DNA from: Armatimonadota bacterium
GTDB taxonomy: Bacteria; Armatimonadota; Fimbriimonadia; Fimbriimonadales; Fimbriimonadaceae
Reading direction: 5' to 3'
Length of the DNA stretch: 64,000 bases
Assembly: GCA_018268255.1 (NCBI GenBank)
Contig: JAFDWX010000003.1
Location: 1-64,000, forward strand
The notes beneath the pieces were generated by a model that worked only from the letters and a program-made list of their open reading frames with translations, searched no databases and was not told the origin of the DNA. The stretch's first letter is position 1. The number at the start of each line of letters is the position of its first letter. Below are positions 8,152-16,277 of the stretch, piece after piece. A program made the position numbers and the translations under genes.

Positions 8152-9372
8152 ATGCGTCAGCAAAAGTTCCGCCCAGAAGACGCTCCGACACTTAGTCCAG
8201 AAGTAAAAGTCGATACTCCTCGTGAAGCAACAGCAGAGGAACGACTTCACATTGATAGACCTTCGCTGACTGACTGGCTCGATTTGCGACTTGGCTGGTA
8301 TGGTTTCGTCCGCAAGAATCTGGATGAGCCGATGCCCGCTGGTGTAGGTTGGTGGCAAACCTTGGGGAATCTGCTCATGACGTTGCTGATCTTCCAGTTT
8401 GTAACAGGATTCGCATTGGCAATGTACTATTCGCCGAGCCCGGAAGCAGCTCATGCTAGTGTAAAACACATTACCTACGCAGTGACTTTGGGCTCATTCA
8501 TTCGCGGATTGCATGCTTGGGGATCGAGCATCATCGTCATTACGGTTGTACTCCACACGTTACGCGTCTTCTTTTGGGGTTCTTATAAGAAGCCCCGTGA
8601 AGTTACGTGGATTATTGGTGTGATCATCTTCCAAGTGGTCTTGGGCTTCTCCTTCACCGGGTACTTGCTGCCGTGGGATCAGCGTGCATATTGGGCGACA
8701 GTTGTTGGAACTCGAATTGCTGCCACAGTTCCACTGATCGGACATGGGCTTTTGGTGTTCATTCGAGGAGGTGAAGAAGTCGGTGCGCTTACTCTCACCA
8801 GGTTCTTCTCTTTTCACGTGATGCTGCTTCCGGCGACGTTACTTGTCTTTAAGTTTCTTCACCTTTATTTAGTGCGTCGGCACCATATCGCTGGGCCGGT
8901 CGAACCTGCGAAAGGTGCGCCAGTACCGTTTTATCCCAACCAGCTCTTCAAGGATGCTATCGTTCTCTTGTTCGGAGTCGGCTTATTGATCTTCCTGGCG
9001 ATTGGATTTCCACCTGCCCTTGAGGCAATCGCAAATCCCACAGGCACAGATTTCAGCCCAAGACCTGAATGGTATTTCCTGGGACTTTACGAACTCTTGA
9101 AGATCATGCCCAGCGGATGGGAAGTGGTGGCAACAGTCATCATCCCCACTGGTATCACTATCGGAATGTTTGCGTTGCCATGGCTTGATCGGTCCAAGTC
9201 ACGGCATCCTGGCAAGCGCCAGTGGGTGATGATGATGGGAATGTTCATCATCCTGCTCATTGGCCTCATGACTCTCAAAGGGATTTTGGAGACACCGCCA
9301 GAGCACAAGGCAACGCAAGTCGCCGAAAATACGCAGTTTCATCCGGTTGAGACAGCTGCGCTGACTGAGTGA
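8152..9372 (+). CDS. bc-complex-type cytochrome b
   Basis: 406 residues and polytopic, starting 3 bp after the Rieske gene. The paired heme histidines are visible (HAWG and VLHTLRVF in one helix; FSFHVMLLP and FKFLHLYLVRRHH in another), as is the quinol-site PEWYF motif with a long C-terminal helical part, so both the b6-like and subunit-IV-like halves are present. There is no separate cytochrome c1 gene; the c-type heme of this operon is in the upstream fusion. Predicted role: oxidise menaquinol/quinol with the Rieske protein and pass electrons into the nitrate-reducing complex or onto a periplasmic acceptor. Confidence 0.9.
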   Translation: MRQQKFRPEDAPTLSPEVKVDTPREATAEERLHIDRPSLTDWLDLRLGWYGFVRKNLDEPMPAGVGWWQTLGNLLMTLLIFQFVTGFALAMYYSPSPEAAHASVKHITYAVTLGSFIRGLHAWGSSIIVITVVLHTLRVFFWGSYKKPREVTWIIGVIIFQVVLGFSFTGYLLPWDQRAYWATVVGTRIAATVPLIGHGLLVFIRGGEEVGALTLTRFFSFHVMLLPATLLVFKFLHLYLVRRHHIAGPVEPAKGAPVPFYPNQLFKDAIVLLFGVGLLIFLAIGFPPALEAIANPTGTDFSPRPEWYFLGLYELLKIMPSGWEVVATVIIPTGITIGMFALPWLDRSKSRHPGKRQWVMMMGMFIILLIGLMTLKGILETPPEHKATQVAENTQFHPVETAALTE

Positions 9373-9440
9373 TAGCTTCTTCGGTCATCTGCAGTTCAGC
9401 AACAATCTTCTTGCTGGCGGATGAGGCGCATTGGATTCCT

Positions 9441-9473
9441 TTGGCCCACGATAACGAGGTTGCCGTGGGCCAA
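9441..9473. terminator. Hairpin between convergent cytochrome b and narK genes
   Basis: A perfect 10-bp inverted repeat, TTGGCCCACG (9441-9450) and CGTGGGCCAA (9464-9473), with a 13-nt loop, in the 106-bp gap between two converging genes. Neither side has a strong U-tract, so it is a probable but not classical bidirectional terminator. Confidence 0.5.
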
Positions 9474-9478
9474 GAATG

Positions 9479-10972
9479 CTAGTCGTCTGTTCGATGACGG
9501 ACCATTCGTAGAATCACCATATGCATCCACACGAGACAGAATGCGCTCATGGCTGCCAAGAACAGCCAGCAAGAGGTCCAAAGACCAGTTAGTTTTAGCA
9601 AGTACCCAAACAAAATGGGACAGAAAAATCCGCCCAAGCCGCCAATCACTCCCACCAGGCCACCCACCACACCCACGTCATGTGGAAAGTAATCCGGAAT
9701 GTGACGATAAACCGCAGCTTTGCCAACTCCCATCATGATTCCAGCGAGAAAGACGATGCCTGTGAAGACCCAAACATTTGCCTGGAAATAAACGTGAGTG
9801 ATTCCGCGTGCCAAGAGCTCCTTCTTCTTAACCTTCTGACCCACCTTAACGATAGGCTCTTGCCAGTTGCTGCGCTGAGGCCAAATGATCGAGCCCTCCG
9901 ATAGCGACGAACCGCTGGAACTGAGTCGATCTGCAAGGTCGCCCTTCGCTGTGGATGCCTTGACTGGATAAGTCTTATCATCAATTTGGATGGCAGAGGC
10001 GCCGACGCTAACCACGGTGCCCGCTCGATCTGCCATCACACCTTCTCCTGGGCTAGAAATATCCATCCGTGGCGCGATGACCAGGGCGAACAGCAAGGCA
10101 CAGCTGCTAAGCACCCAGTACATCGTGGCTCTAGCACCGAACCGGTCGCTTGCCCAGCCTCCGAGTGCTCGGATCAGCCCGCTCGGCAAGCTAAAGATGC
10201 TGGCCATGAGTCCGGCTGTAGCCAGCGACATTCCATAGACACTGAGGTAGTAGGGCACGAGCCACTGGCTTAGCGCGACGAAGGCACCGAAAACCAAGAA
10301 ATAATACACCCCAAACCGCCAGACACGCACATCCTTGAGCGGACGTAGGCGATCAGACATGCTCTTCTGGTTTGTTCCCTCAGGTTTTTTGTTGGTCGTG
10401 GTGAGTGCGAACACGATCGTCATCAGCACTAGAGCCGCGCTGTAGAGCAGTGGAAGCGTGCGCCACCCGTTGAGGTTGCGACCACCATCCGTCAAATGCT
10501 TGAGTACCAGAGGAGAGGCAAGAGTCGTGATGGCTGATCCAGCATTCCCGATGCCGAATATCCCCAACGCTGTCCCTTGCTTTTCGGCAGACCAGAACAC
10601 AGACGTATACGCGATTCCAACCGCAAATCCGGTGCCCGCTATGCCAAAAATCAAGCCGCAAACTACAAACTGCCAGAAGGTCGAGGCGAAGGAGGTCAGT
10701 GCTGCACCGGCAGCCGCGGACAGCATCACCCCAATGAAAACCGGTTTGCCTCCATAGCGATCGGAAAGAAGTCCAACCGGGAGGCGAAGAATTGAGCCGC
10801 TAAACACCGGCATACCAATGAGCCATCCCAATGCTGCCTTGTCGATGGTGAGGATGCGGTTGTCTACCAAAAATGTTGCAAGGACCCCATACATGGTCCA
10901 CACCGCAAAGCAGACTGTGAATGCAAGGGTGTTCAACGTGAGCACTTTCTTGCCCACAGAGTTGGTTACCAT
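9479..10972 (-). CDS. narK: NarK-family nitrate/nitrite transporter with an inserted soluble domain
   Basis: MFS transporter with NarK signatures: GLLSDRYGGKPVF after the second helix and a Gly-rich stretch ending KQGTALGIFGIGNAG. I place the start at ATG 10972 (497 residues), because that codon sits at the predicted transcription start set by the box at 11006-11021; a longer reading from 11062 would run through the box. Residues about 303-396 form a non-membrane insert between helices. It is beta-rich, with segments AGTVVSVG and VKVGQKVKKKELLARG that resemble a barrel-sandwich half-motif. NarK proteins normally have only short loops here. Predicted role: nitrate uptake and/or nitrite export for the cytoplasmic reductase. 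Confidence 0.85.
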   Translation of the reverse strand: MVTNSVGKKVLTLNTLAFTVCFAVWTMYGVLATFLVDNRILTIDKAALGWLIGMPVFSGSILRLPVGLLSDRYGGKPVFIGVMLSAAAGAALTSFASTFWQFVVCGLIFGIAGTGFAVGIAYTSVFWSAEKQGTALGIFGIGNAGSAITTLASPLVLKHLTDGGRNLNGWRTLPLLYSAALVLMTIVFALTTTNKKPEGTNQKSMSDRLRPLKDVRVWRFGVYYFLVFGAFVALSQWLVPYYLSVYGMSLATAGLMASIFSLPSGLIRALGGWASDRFGARATMYWVLSSCALLFALVIAPRMDISSPGEGVMADRAGTVVSVGASAIQIDDKTYPVKASTAKGDLADRLSSSGSSLSEGSIIWPQRSNWQEPIVKVGQKVKKKELLARGITHVYFQANVWVFTGIVFLAGIMMGVGKAAVYRHIPDYFPHDVGVVGGLVGVIGGLGGFFCPILFGYLLKLTGLWTSCWLFLAAMSAFCLVWMHMVILRMVRHRTDD

Positions 10973-10977
10973 ACCAA

Positions 10978-11021
10978 ATAGTCTCACCCTCCGGGCTTTT
11001 TGCTCTATGACAGAGGTCATA
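10978..11021 (-). promoter_or_regulatory. Crp/Fnr-type box and -10 of the first narK
   Basis: Perfect inverted repeat TATGAC-N4-GTCATA at 11006-11021. Reading leftward, 22 bp separate it from GACTAT (10983-10978; A2, A5 and T6 of a -10). The predicted start of transcription coincides with the narK ATG at 10972, so the mRNA should be leaderless. Confidence 0.75.
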
Positions 11022-11145
11022 CCTTCACAAAAGAAGTCGATGGTGGGCAAATTTGACGACAAAAAAGCACTAAGGACCTATTCTGGGAATATCCTTCGCC
11101 CCGGAGAATTGCGCAAGCCGAAGGACTTATTTTGGCCTTGGCAAT

Positions 11146-11865
11146 CTAGGCGAGAATTCCTCGAATGGCTTCCATATCCAGAATGGAAATCGTTCGATAA
11201 CCCGCACGTATCCACCCCTTGTTTTGCCACTTTGTGGTGGTTCGAATCACTGTCTCAACACTTGTGGACGCTATCTCGGCGAGACTCTGCCTACTAATTG
11301 GCAGGGCCTCATCGGTTTCCACGAATGGCGACCGAAACACCTCATGAACTGAGAGAAGCGCAGCCGCAAGACGAGGTTCGACTGCGCAGGTAGCCATTCC
11401 GCCCAAAAAGTCATAGCTCTGAAGAAGGCGGTGCCGTAGTTCTTCCATCGCTGACTTGTAGAGGTTCGGTTCTTTGCGCATTGCCCTTCGCCATACCGAT
11501 GTCGGTAGCTTGAGATACCATGTGGGAGTTACAGCCGAAGCCGTAAGTGCATATGGCCCTTCCGAAACTGCTGCCAAGATTCCCGCACAGGAACCAGGCC
11601 CGACAAGTTCCACTACGACTTCATGAGCATGGGGTGCTCGTCGAGCAAGGCGAATCATTCCATCCGCAACGATTGCTACGAACCGTGCCACCGTGCCGGC
11701 TGTCCACAGGATTTCCCCCCGGTCTGCATGGGCGAGATGGCAACCTTCTTCCAAAAGCAAGATTGTTTCATCGGACGCCTGCCGACAAAGCCCGCATGCC
11801 CGAATCACCACCTGAAGATCGGGCATGTGAGATCCTAACTCGTCATCTTCGAACCGGTCGTCCAT
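11146..11865 (-). CDS. Crp/Fnr-family regulator 1
   Basis: 239 residues (or 226 from ATG 11826). A cyclic-nucleotide-binding-like beta-roll is followed by the dimer helix and a C-terminal HTH with recognition helix VETVIRTTTKW, giving E-x3-R as in the family but lacking the Ser of the Fnr E-x2-S-R motif. N-terminal Cys residues occur as CGLC plus one further Cys (EEGC), and another lies in GPGSCAG. Spacing differs from Fnr, so an Fe-S sensor is possible but unproven. It lies 21 bp downstream of the second narK in the same direction and is probably co-transcribed from the box at 13331. Likely signal: nitrate, nitrite, NO or oxygen status (inference). Confidence 0.8.
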   Translation of the reverse strand: MDDRFEDDELGSHMPDLQVVIRACGLCRQASDETILLLEEGCHLAHADRGEILWTAGTVARFVAIVADGMIRLARRAPHAHEVVVELVGPGSCAGILAAVSEGPYALTASAVTPTWYLKLPTSVWRRAMRKEPNLYKSAMEELRHRLLQSYDFLGGMATCAVEPRLAAALLSVHEVFRSPFVETDEALPISRQSLAEIASTSVETVIRTTTKWQNKGWIRAGYRTISILDMEAIRGILA

Positions 11866-11886
11866 GGACTTTACACCGCTCGCGGC

Positions 11887-13206
11887 TCAGCAGGGTTTTT
11901 CAGCGCTCTTGCGAGCGTAGAACCACCAGTTGATCGCCAGATTGAGGACATAGAAAGCCGTTAGGCCGACAAAGAATGTGCTTGCGTTTGTCCCCTTGCC
12001 CATAGCTTTTCCAACCAAGACGCTAAAGAGGAATGGTCCGTAAGCCGCGATTGCTGAAGTCCAGCCGATGACGCCCCCAGCTTGTCGAGGCGGGAAAATC
12101 ATCGGCATCTGCTTGAATGTGGAGGCGTTGCCAATTCCGGAGAATAGGAATAGCACCAGCATTAGGCCTAAGAATCCTGGGAATTGTTCGATGGACGGCG
12201 AAGATACATAAGGCACAATCAGCACGCCCCCAACGATAAGTCCTGCTGCACTCAGCATGGTGACTTTGGCCCCACCGACCTTATCGGCAATTGGTCCAAA
12301 CAGGGCGCGCACTGCGGCTCCTATCAGTGGGCCCATAAACGCATATTTAAGCGGATCTGGTGCACCTGTAAAACCCCCGAACAACTGCTTGATCAAAAGG
12401 GGAAAGACTGCCGAAAGACCACTGAACGACCCAAAAGTCATTACGTATAGTGAGGTCATCAACCATGTGTGCTTTTCCTTGAAGATATCAAGTTGGTCCT
12501 TAAGAGTGGCTGTGACAGGAACATCTTTGAGTTTCGCCCAAGCGAGAATTGCCCCGATGAGTATGAATGGAACCCAGATGAACGACGCATTTTGAAGGAA
12601 AATCTGGGTTGTTTTCCCTTTGTTCGAAAAGTTCTGGGACGCTCCAACAAGGCTGATTCCGATGATGGCGGGGATGAGAAATTGGGCCACACTCACTCCA
12701 AAATTGCCAATGCCGGCTTGTATCCCCAGCGCAGTGCCCTGAAGTCGTTTTGGGAAAAAGTGCGAGGTGCTGGGCATAAATGAACTAAAGTTTCCGCCTC
12801 CCAACCCAGCTAAGAACGCCAGAATCATCAAGGTGCCGAAAGTGGTGCTGGATTTCATTACTGCCATGCCCCAGCCAATCGAGGGAATAACTAGAAGCAG
12901 CGTGGAGATAGCGACAACTTTCCTAGTTCCAAATATGGGGATCAAGAAGGTGTGGAGAATGCGTAGCGTTCCTGCGGCCAAGCCGGGCATTGCTGTCAGC
13001 CAAAAAAGTTGTTCTGGAGGCAGTTTGAACCCGATGCCGCCCAGCTTGACCACTATCGCGCTGACCATGAACCAGGTGGAAAAACTAAGCAGAAGACAAA
13101 AGGTGGTGATCCACAGTGTTTGCCAGGCGATTGGCTTGGCAACAGAGTTCCAAAAATCCTCGTCATTAGGACGCCAATCAGTTGTCATGCTATCGTGTTG
13201 GATCAT
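11887..13206 (-). CDS. narK: NarK-family nitrate/nitrite transporter, second copy
   Basis: 439-residue MFS protein with the NarK-type Gly-rich motif (AFLAGLGGGNFSSFMPSTS and LQGTALGIQAGIGNFG). ATG 13206 is preferred because GGGAGA lies just upstream; the longer reading to 13320 has an atypical N-terminus. This copy lacks the soluble insert of the other narK and diverges strongly from it. Two different NarK types in one cluster are common in nitrate respirers, often one nitrate/proton symporter and one nitrate/nitrite antiporter; which is which cannot be decided here. The regulatory box at 13331 lies 125 bp upstream, implying a leader of about 90 nt. Confidence 0.85.
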   Translation of the reverse strand: MIQHDSMTTDWRPNDEDFWNSVAKPIAWQTLWITTFCLLLSFSTWFMVSAIVVKLGGIGFKLPPEQLFWLTAMPGLAAGTLRILHTFLIPIFGTRKVVAISTLLLVIPSIGWGMAVMKSSTTFGTLMILAFLAGLGGGNFSSFMPSTSHFFPKRLQGTALGIQAGIGNFGVSVAQFLIPAIIGISLVGASQNFSNKGKTTQIFLQNASFIWVPFILIGAILAWAKLKDVPVTATLKDQLDIFKEKHTWLMTSLYVMTFGSFSGLSAVFPLLIKQLFGGFTGAPDPLKYAFMGPLIGAAVRALFGPIADKVGGAKVTMLSAAGLIVGGVLIVPYVSSPSIEQFPGFLGLMLVLFLFSGIGNASTFKQMPMIFPPRQAGGVIGWTSAIAAYGPFLFSVLVGKAMGKGTNASTFFVGLTAFYVLNLAINWWFYARKSAEKPC

Positions 13207-13302
13207 CGTTCTCCCAGATATTGCACAGCATTCCGACGGATTAACACAGTCATTTTTGGGACTGGCGTAGCGAAAAAACGCCTGAGTGATGCCGCATATG
13301 AG

Positions 13303-13346
13303 AGTTTTCTCCGCCGACACATGCTGGGAATATGATGAAAGTCATA
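13303..13346 (-). promoter_or_regulatory. Crp/Fnr-type box upstream of the second narK
   Basis: TATGAT-GAAA-GTCATA at 13331-13346. Leftward, after 22 bp, is AAAACT (13308-13303; A2, A4 and T6 of a -10). Predicted transcription start is about 13296, some 90 nt before the narK ATG. That position coincides with an ATG opening a 15-codon frame (13297-13250). Confidence 0.65.
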
Positions 13347-13452
13347 TTGCCGCAAAAAAGGGTCAAGCCTGCCATTAGACTTGCATGTTAGCTTCGTTTG
13401 TAGCGCTGGTGAGCATGCACTCTGATCAAGTATGGAAATTGCCCGGCTGAAA

Positions 13453-13496
13453 CATGATTGTCGTCATAGTTCTAGTCGTGCGGTAAATGTCACAAC
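13453..13496 (+). promoter_or_regulatory. Crp/Fnr-type box and weak -10 of the porin operon
   Basis: cATGAT-TGTC-GTCATa at 13453-13468. After 22 bp comes CACAAC (13491-13496), the weakest hexamer of the set (3 of 6). The predicted transcription start is the porin ATG at 13503. Leaderless by geometry; no Shine-Dalgarno is visible. Confidence 0.65.
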
Positions 13497-13502
13497 TACT
13501 CT

Positions 13503-14678
13503 ATGCCATTTATGATGCCTGTCGCAATTGCAAATCAAATCAAGGACGCCGAGTGGAAGATCTCTGGTGATTACCGGTCCCGCTATGAACGCAGAATCGA
13601 AAGAGATTTCACCGGAGCGCATCGGGATAGTGAAGCTAATCTCTTGCAGAGAGCACGTGTGACCTTCGACTGGAAGTCAAAATCCGGAGTATCGGCCACG
13701 GCGCAGTATCAGTACGCCCACTCACTGATGTGGCGCCCCACCCTTAACAAGTCCGATGAAAATAGTCAGCTGACTTTGCTGAACGCCAAATCCACCAATT
13801 CAGAAGGAGTGTGGACGGTAGGAAGGCAACGAATCAACTTGAATGATGAACGACTGGTTGGATCGTCTGACTGGACCAATGTAGGGCGAAGCTTCGACGC
13901 TGTCCGATTTCAATCCAAAAGGTTCTCAGCATTCGCGGCAAAGCTTGGAACTGCCGATGCCCATTCACGCAACGCTCGGTTGATAGGGCTTTCTGCTGAT
14001 TCCAATCTAGGTTCTACCAATTTCCTGTACAAAGCCGACAATGACGGTTCTGGGGACGTCCGCATCTATACATTGGATCAGGTTGCTCGAGTCAACCTGG
14101 GGAAAGGAGTCTTACAGGCAGAAGCTGCTGTGCAGACTGGTCGAAACAAAGGAAAGAACCACAGTGCGTGGGCTTACCACGTCGGCTATGATCTGCCCGT
14201 GACTCCAAAATTGAATGTCCTACTTGAGATGAATAGCGCCAGCGGAGGAACATCGGGATCAACAGTGAGGACATTCGATAACCTCTATCCAACAAACCAC
14301 AAGTTCTTCGGCGTCATGGACCTTATGTCTTGGAAGAACATCAACCATACCATGGTTACTGTGAATTACAAAGCTACAAAGAACATGGATATGAAGGTTC
14401 GACTCGCTACCGCTACTCTGCGAGACCCTAAGGACTATTGGTATGCAGCTAATGGAAAGCCCAATACTTCCAACGGCAGTGGGCTAAGAGATCTAACGGG
14501 TGTTGCTGGAAGGAACTTGGGAAATGAAGCTGATTTTGAATTGGTGTATCGAAGAACGTCGACCGACACAATTTCGGCCGGTGTTGCCATGTTTCTTCCT
14601 GGACACTTTGTAAAGTCTCTTGCGGGCGATGGCAAAACACAAAAATTCTTATACGTTCAGTATGCGGTCCGCTTTTAG
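13503..14678 (+). CDS. AlgE-like (alginate-export family) outer-membrane beta-barrel, putative nitrate porin
   Basis: 391 residues of alternating polar/hydrophobic strands with SGDYRSRYERR near the N-terminus, LLQRARVTFDW, a GRQR motif, and a C-terminal YVQYAVRF ending in Phe, the Bam assembly signal. This is the pattern of 18-stranded alginate-export-type porins. A paralogue at 38788-39966 is collinear over the whole length. The N-terminus is very short (MPFMMPVAIA), lacks basic residues, and is shared with the paralogue, so the signal peptide is atypical. An in-frame TAG just upstream (13473) excludes a longer form. It is controlled by the nitrate-regulon box, so nitrate/nitrite passage through the outer membrane is the likely job (inference). 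The regulator genes follow. Confidence 0.75.
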   Translation: MPFMMPVAIANQIKDAEWKISGDYRSRYERRIERDFTGAHRDSEANLLQRARVTFDWKSKSGVSATAQYQYAHSLMWRPTLNKSDENSQLTLLNAKSTNSEGVWTVGRQRINLNDERLVGSSDWTNVGRSFDAVRFQSKRFSAFAAKLGTADAHSRNARLIGLSADSNLGSTNFLYKADNDGSGDVRIYTLDQVARVNLGKGVLQAEAAVQTGRNKGKNHSAWAYHVGYDLPVTPKLNVLLEMNSASGGTSGSTVRTFDNLYPTNHKFFGVMDLMSWKNINHTMVTVNYKATKNMDMKVRLATATLRDPKDYWYAANGKPNTSNGSGLRDLTGVAGRNLGNEADFELVYRRTSTDTISAGVAMFLPGHFVKSLAGDGKTQKFLYVQYAVRF

Positions 14679-14696
14679 CGAGGATTACTTCGATTA

Positions 14697-15410
14697 ATGA
14701 AAACTGGAGAAGCTATATCAGCTCGGAGGATTCTTGAGTCAAGCACCGTATTTAACTCTCTTACCGAGGACCAAATTCAGCACCTTGCATCAAGTAGTAA
14801 GATAACCCGTGCTGCGAAAGGCGAAACGATTTGGCTTACCCACCAAGATGTTGGATTCTTCGGTCTGGTCGGAGATGGCTTCGTAAAGATGGTTCGCCTG
14901 AATTGCTCTGGCCAAGATGTGATACTTGAGATAATGGGTCCCGGACAGCCCTTTGGGCTTTTAGGGGTGATCGACGGTTTAGGTTGTCCCTTAATGGCTT
15001 GTGCGCTAACCGATCTCATCTATCTAAGAATCGGCAAAAGTTCTATCTTGGAGGTCTACACGGCAAATCACGTTCTCAAAGATCGGCTGCTAAAGAAAAC
15101 CGCATTGAGAATGCATCAGAAACTGGACTATATATCCAAGTTGTCGTCGGGTCGAACTGAAGAACGCATTGCTGCTGTGCTCTTCATTCTTGCGGATAGT
15201 TATGGTAGGAAGACGGGCAAATCTGTAACGATTGGTGTTCCACTCACACGGCAACAAATTGGTGAAATGGCGGGTACTACTACTGAAACGACCATAAGAA
15301 TATTCTCCAGGTGGACCAACGATGCTATATTAGAAACGGAGCAGCAGTTTCTTACAATCTTGGACCCAGTCCGGCTGGAAGCAAGGCTAAATGGAAGTGC
15401 CTTGGTGTAG
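14697..15410 (+). CDS. Crp/Fnr-family regulator 2
   Basis: 237 residues, 18 bp after the porin. Sensor beta-roll (GFFGLVGDGFVKM, IMGPGQPFGLLGVIDGLGCPL), dimer helix, then winged HTH (PLTRQQIGEMAGTTTETTIRIFSRW). The recognition helix keeps Glu and Arg (E-T-T-I-R) but has Ile where Fnr has Ser. It has no N-terminal Cys cluster, so not a classical Fnr; DNR/NnrR-like nitrogen-oxide sensing is possible. Closely similar to regulator 3 next door, indicating a tandem duplication. Co-transcription with the porin would place it under the box at 13453. Confidence 0.85.
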   Translation: MKTGEAISARRILESSTVFNSLTEDQIQHLASSSKITRAAKGETIWLTHQDVGFFGLVGDGFVKMVRLNCSGQDVILEIMGPGQPFGLLGVIDGLGCPLMACALTDLIYLRIGKSSILEVYTANHVLKDRLLKKTALRMHQKLDYISKLSSGRTEERIAAVLFILADSYGRKTGKSVTIGVPLTRQQIGEMAGTTTETTIRIFSRWTNDAILETEQQFLTILDPVRLEARLNGSALV

Positions 15411-15524
15411 CGAGAATGGGAAGTACAACGATATTGTTGCGGAATTAGTGTCAATGTGCAATTTGGAGCACACTCGGATGGTTAGAATACTGCTCAGCTT
15501 TACGGTAGGCGGTAGAAATAGGAT

Positions 15525-16232
15525 GTGCGAGAATCCTCCGAAAGTCTGTCCCGCAAAGAGATTCTGAAAAGTTCTACGCTGCTGAATGGGCTCACTGAGG
15601 ATCAACTTTCTCAGTTGGCAATGAACTCAGTGATTGCATACGCTGAAAAGTCAGAGGTGCTCTGGTTCTCGGGCCAAAAGGTTGATTTCTTTGGAGTGGT
15701 AGGTACTGGCTTTGTAAAGATGACCTCGGTTGGACCGAACCACCAAGAAATTACTACGGAAATAATGGGACCTGGCCAAGTGTTTGGATTGTTGGGAGCA
15801 CTGAACGGTATGGGATGCCCGCAGAGCGCAAAAGCCGTTACGGGATCTTGGTATCTCAAAGTAAACAAGTCTGAATTTCTGCCGCACTATCATAGCAACA
15901 CTGTTCTAAGAGAACATATTTTTAGAAGAACATCTTATCGTCTTCACCAGGCGTTTGACCTAATTGCCCACCTTTCTGTAGGAACAGTTGAACAGCGCGT
16001 CGCTGCTGTTTTGCTAGTCCTCACCAAGTCCTTTGGGCAGGAGAAGGATGGCGGGATTTTGTTGGACGTTCCGCTCACACGTCAGGAAATTTCGGAGTTG
16101 GCTGGCACTACGGTCGAATCCACAATTCGAGTCATCAGTAAGTGGCAAAAGCGGGGCTGGGTTGAAACCAACGCTCGCCATATCCTTCTTCGCAGTATCG
16201 ACAGCATTGTGAACGGGTCCAAGAAGTTATGA
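15525..16232 (+). CDS. Crp/Fnr-family regulator 3
   Basis: 235 residues with a GTG start. Same architecture as regulator 2, with matching segments (FFGVVGTGFVKM, IMGPGQVFGLLGALNGMGC, PLTRQEISELAGTTVESTIRVISKW). The recognition helix is E-S-T-I-R. Conserved GC in the sensor roll of both proteins may be functional. A 114-bp gap to regulator 2 shows no box, so it is probably read from the porin promoter or a weak one of its own. The last codons overlap the next regulatory box at 16228. Confidence 0.85.
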   Translation: MRESSESLSRKEILKSSTLLNGLTEDQLSQLAMNSVIAYAEKSEVLWFSGQKVDFFGVVGTGFVKMTSVGPNHQEITTEIMGPGQVFGLLGALNGMGCPQSAKAVTGSWYLKVNKSEFLPHYHSNTVLREHIFRRTSYRLHQAFDLIAHLSVGTVEQRVAAVLLVLTKSFGQEKDGGILLDVPLTRQEISELAGTTVESTIRVISKWQKRGWVETNARHILLRSIDSIVNGSKKL

Positions 16233-16271
16233 GCGATATCATAGAATGCTGAATAGGTGTTTGGGGACAAT
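16228..16271 (+). promoter_or_regulatory. Crp/Fnr-type box and -10 of the second ferredoxin/Rieske set
   Basis: TATGAG-CGAT-ATCATA at 16228-16243, overlapping the stop codon of regulator 3. After 22 bp comes GACAAT (16266-16271, 4 of 6). The predicted transcription start is exactly GTG 16278, which fixes the start of the ferredoxin gene in preference to GTG 16257. Confidence 0.7.
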
Positions 16272-16277
16272 ACTCTC

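Noticed and set aside
13239-13254. Second weak box (ATGAC-TGTG-TTAAT) nearer to narK2
   Set aside because: It lies about 33 bp from the narK2 start, as in sister genes, but one half-site matches only 3 of 5 bases, so it is not distinguishable from chance.
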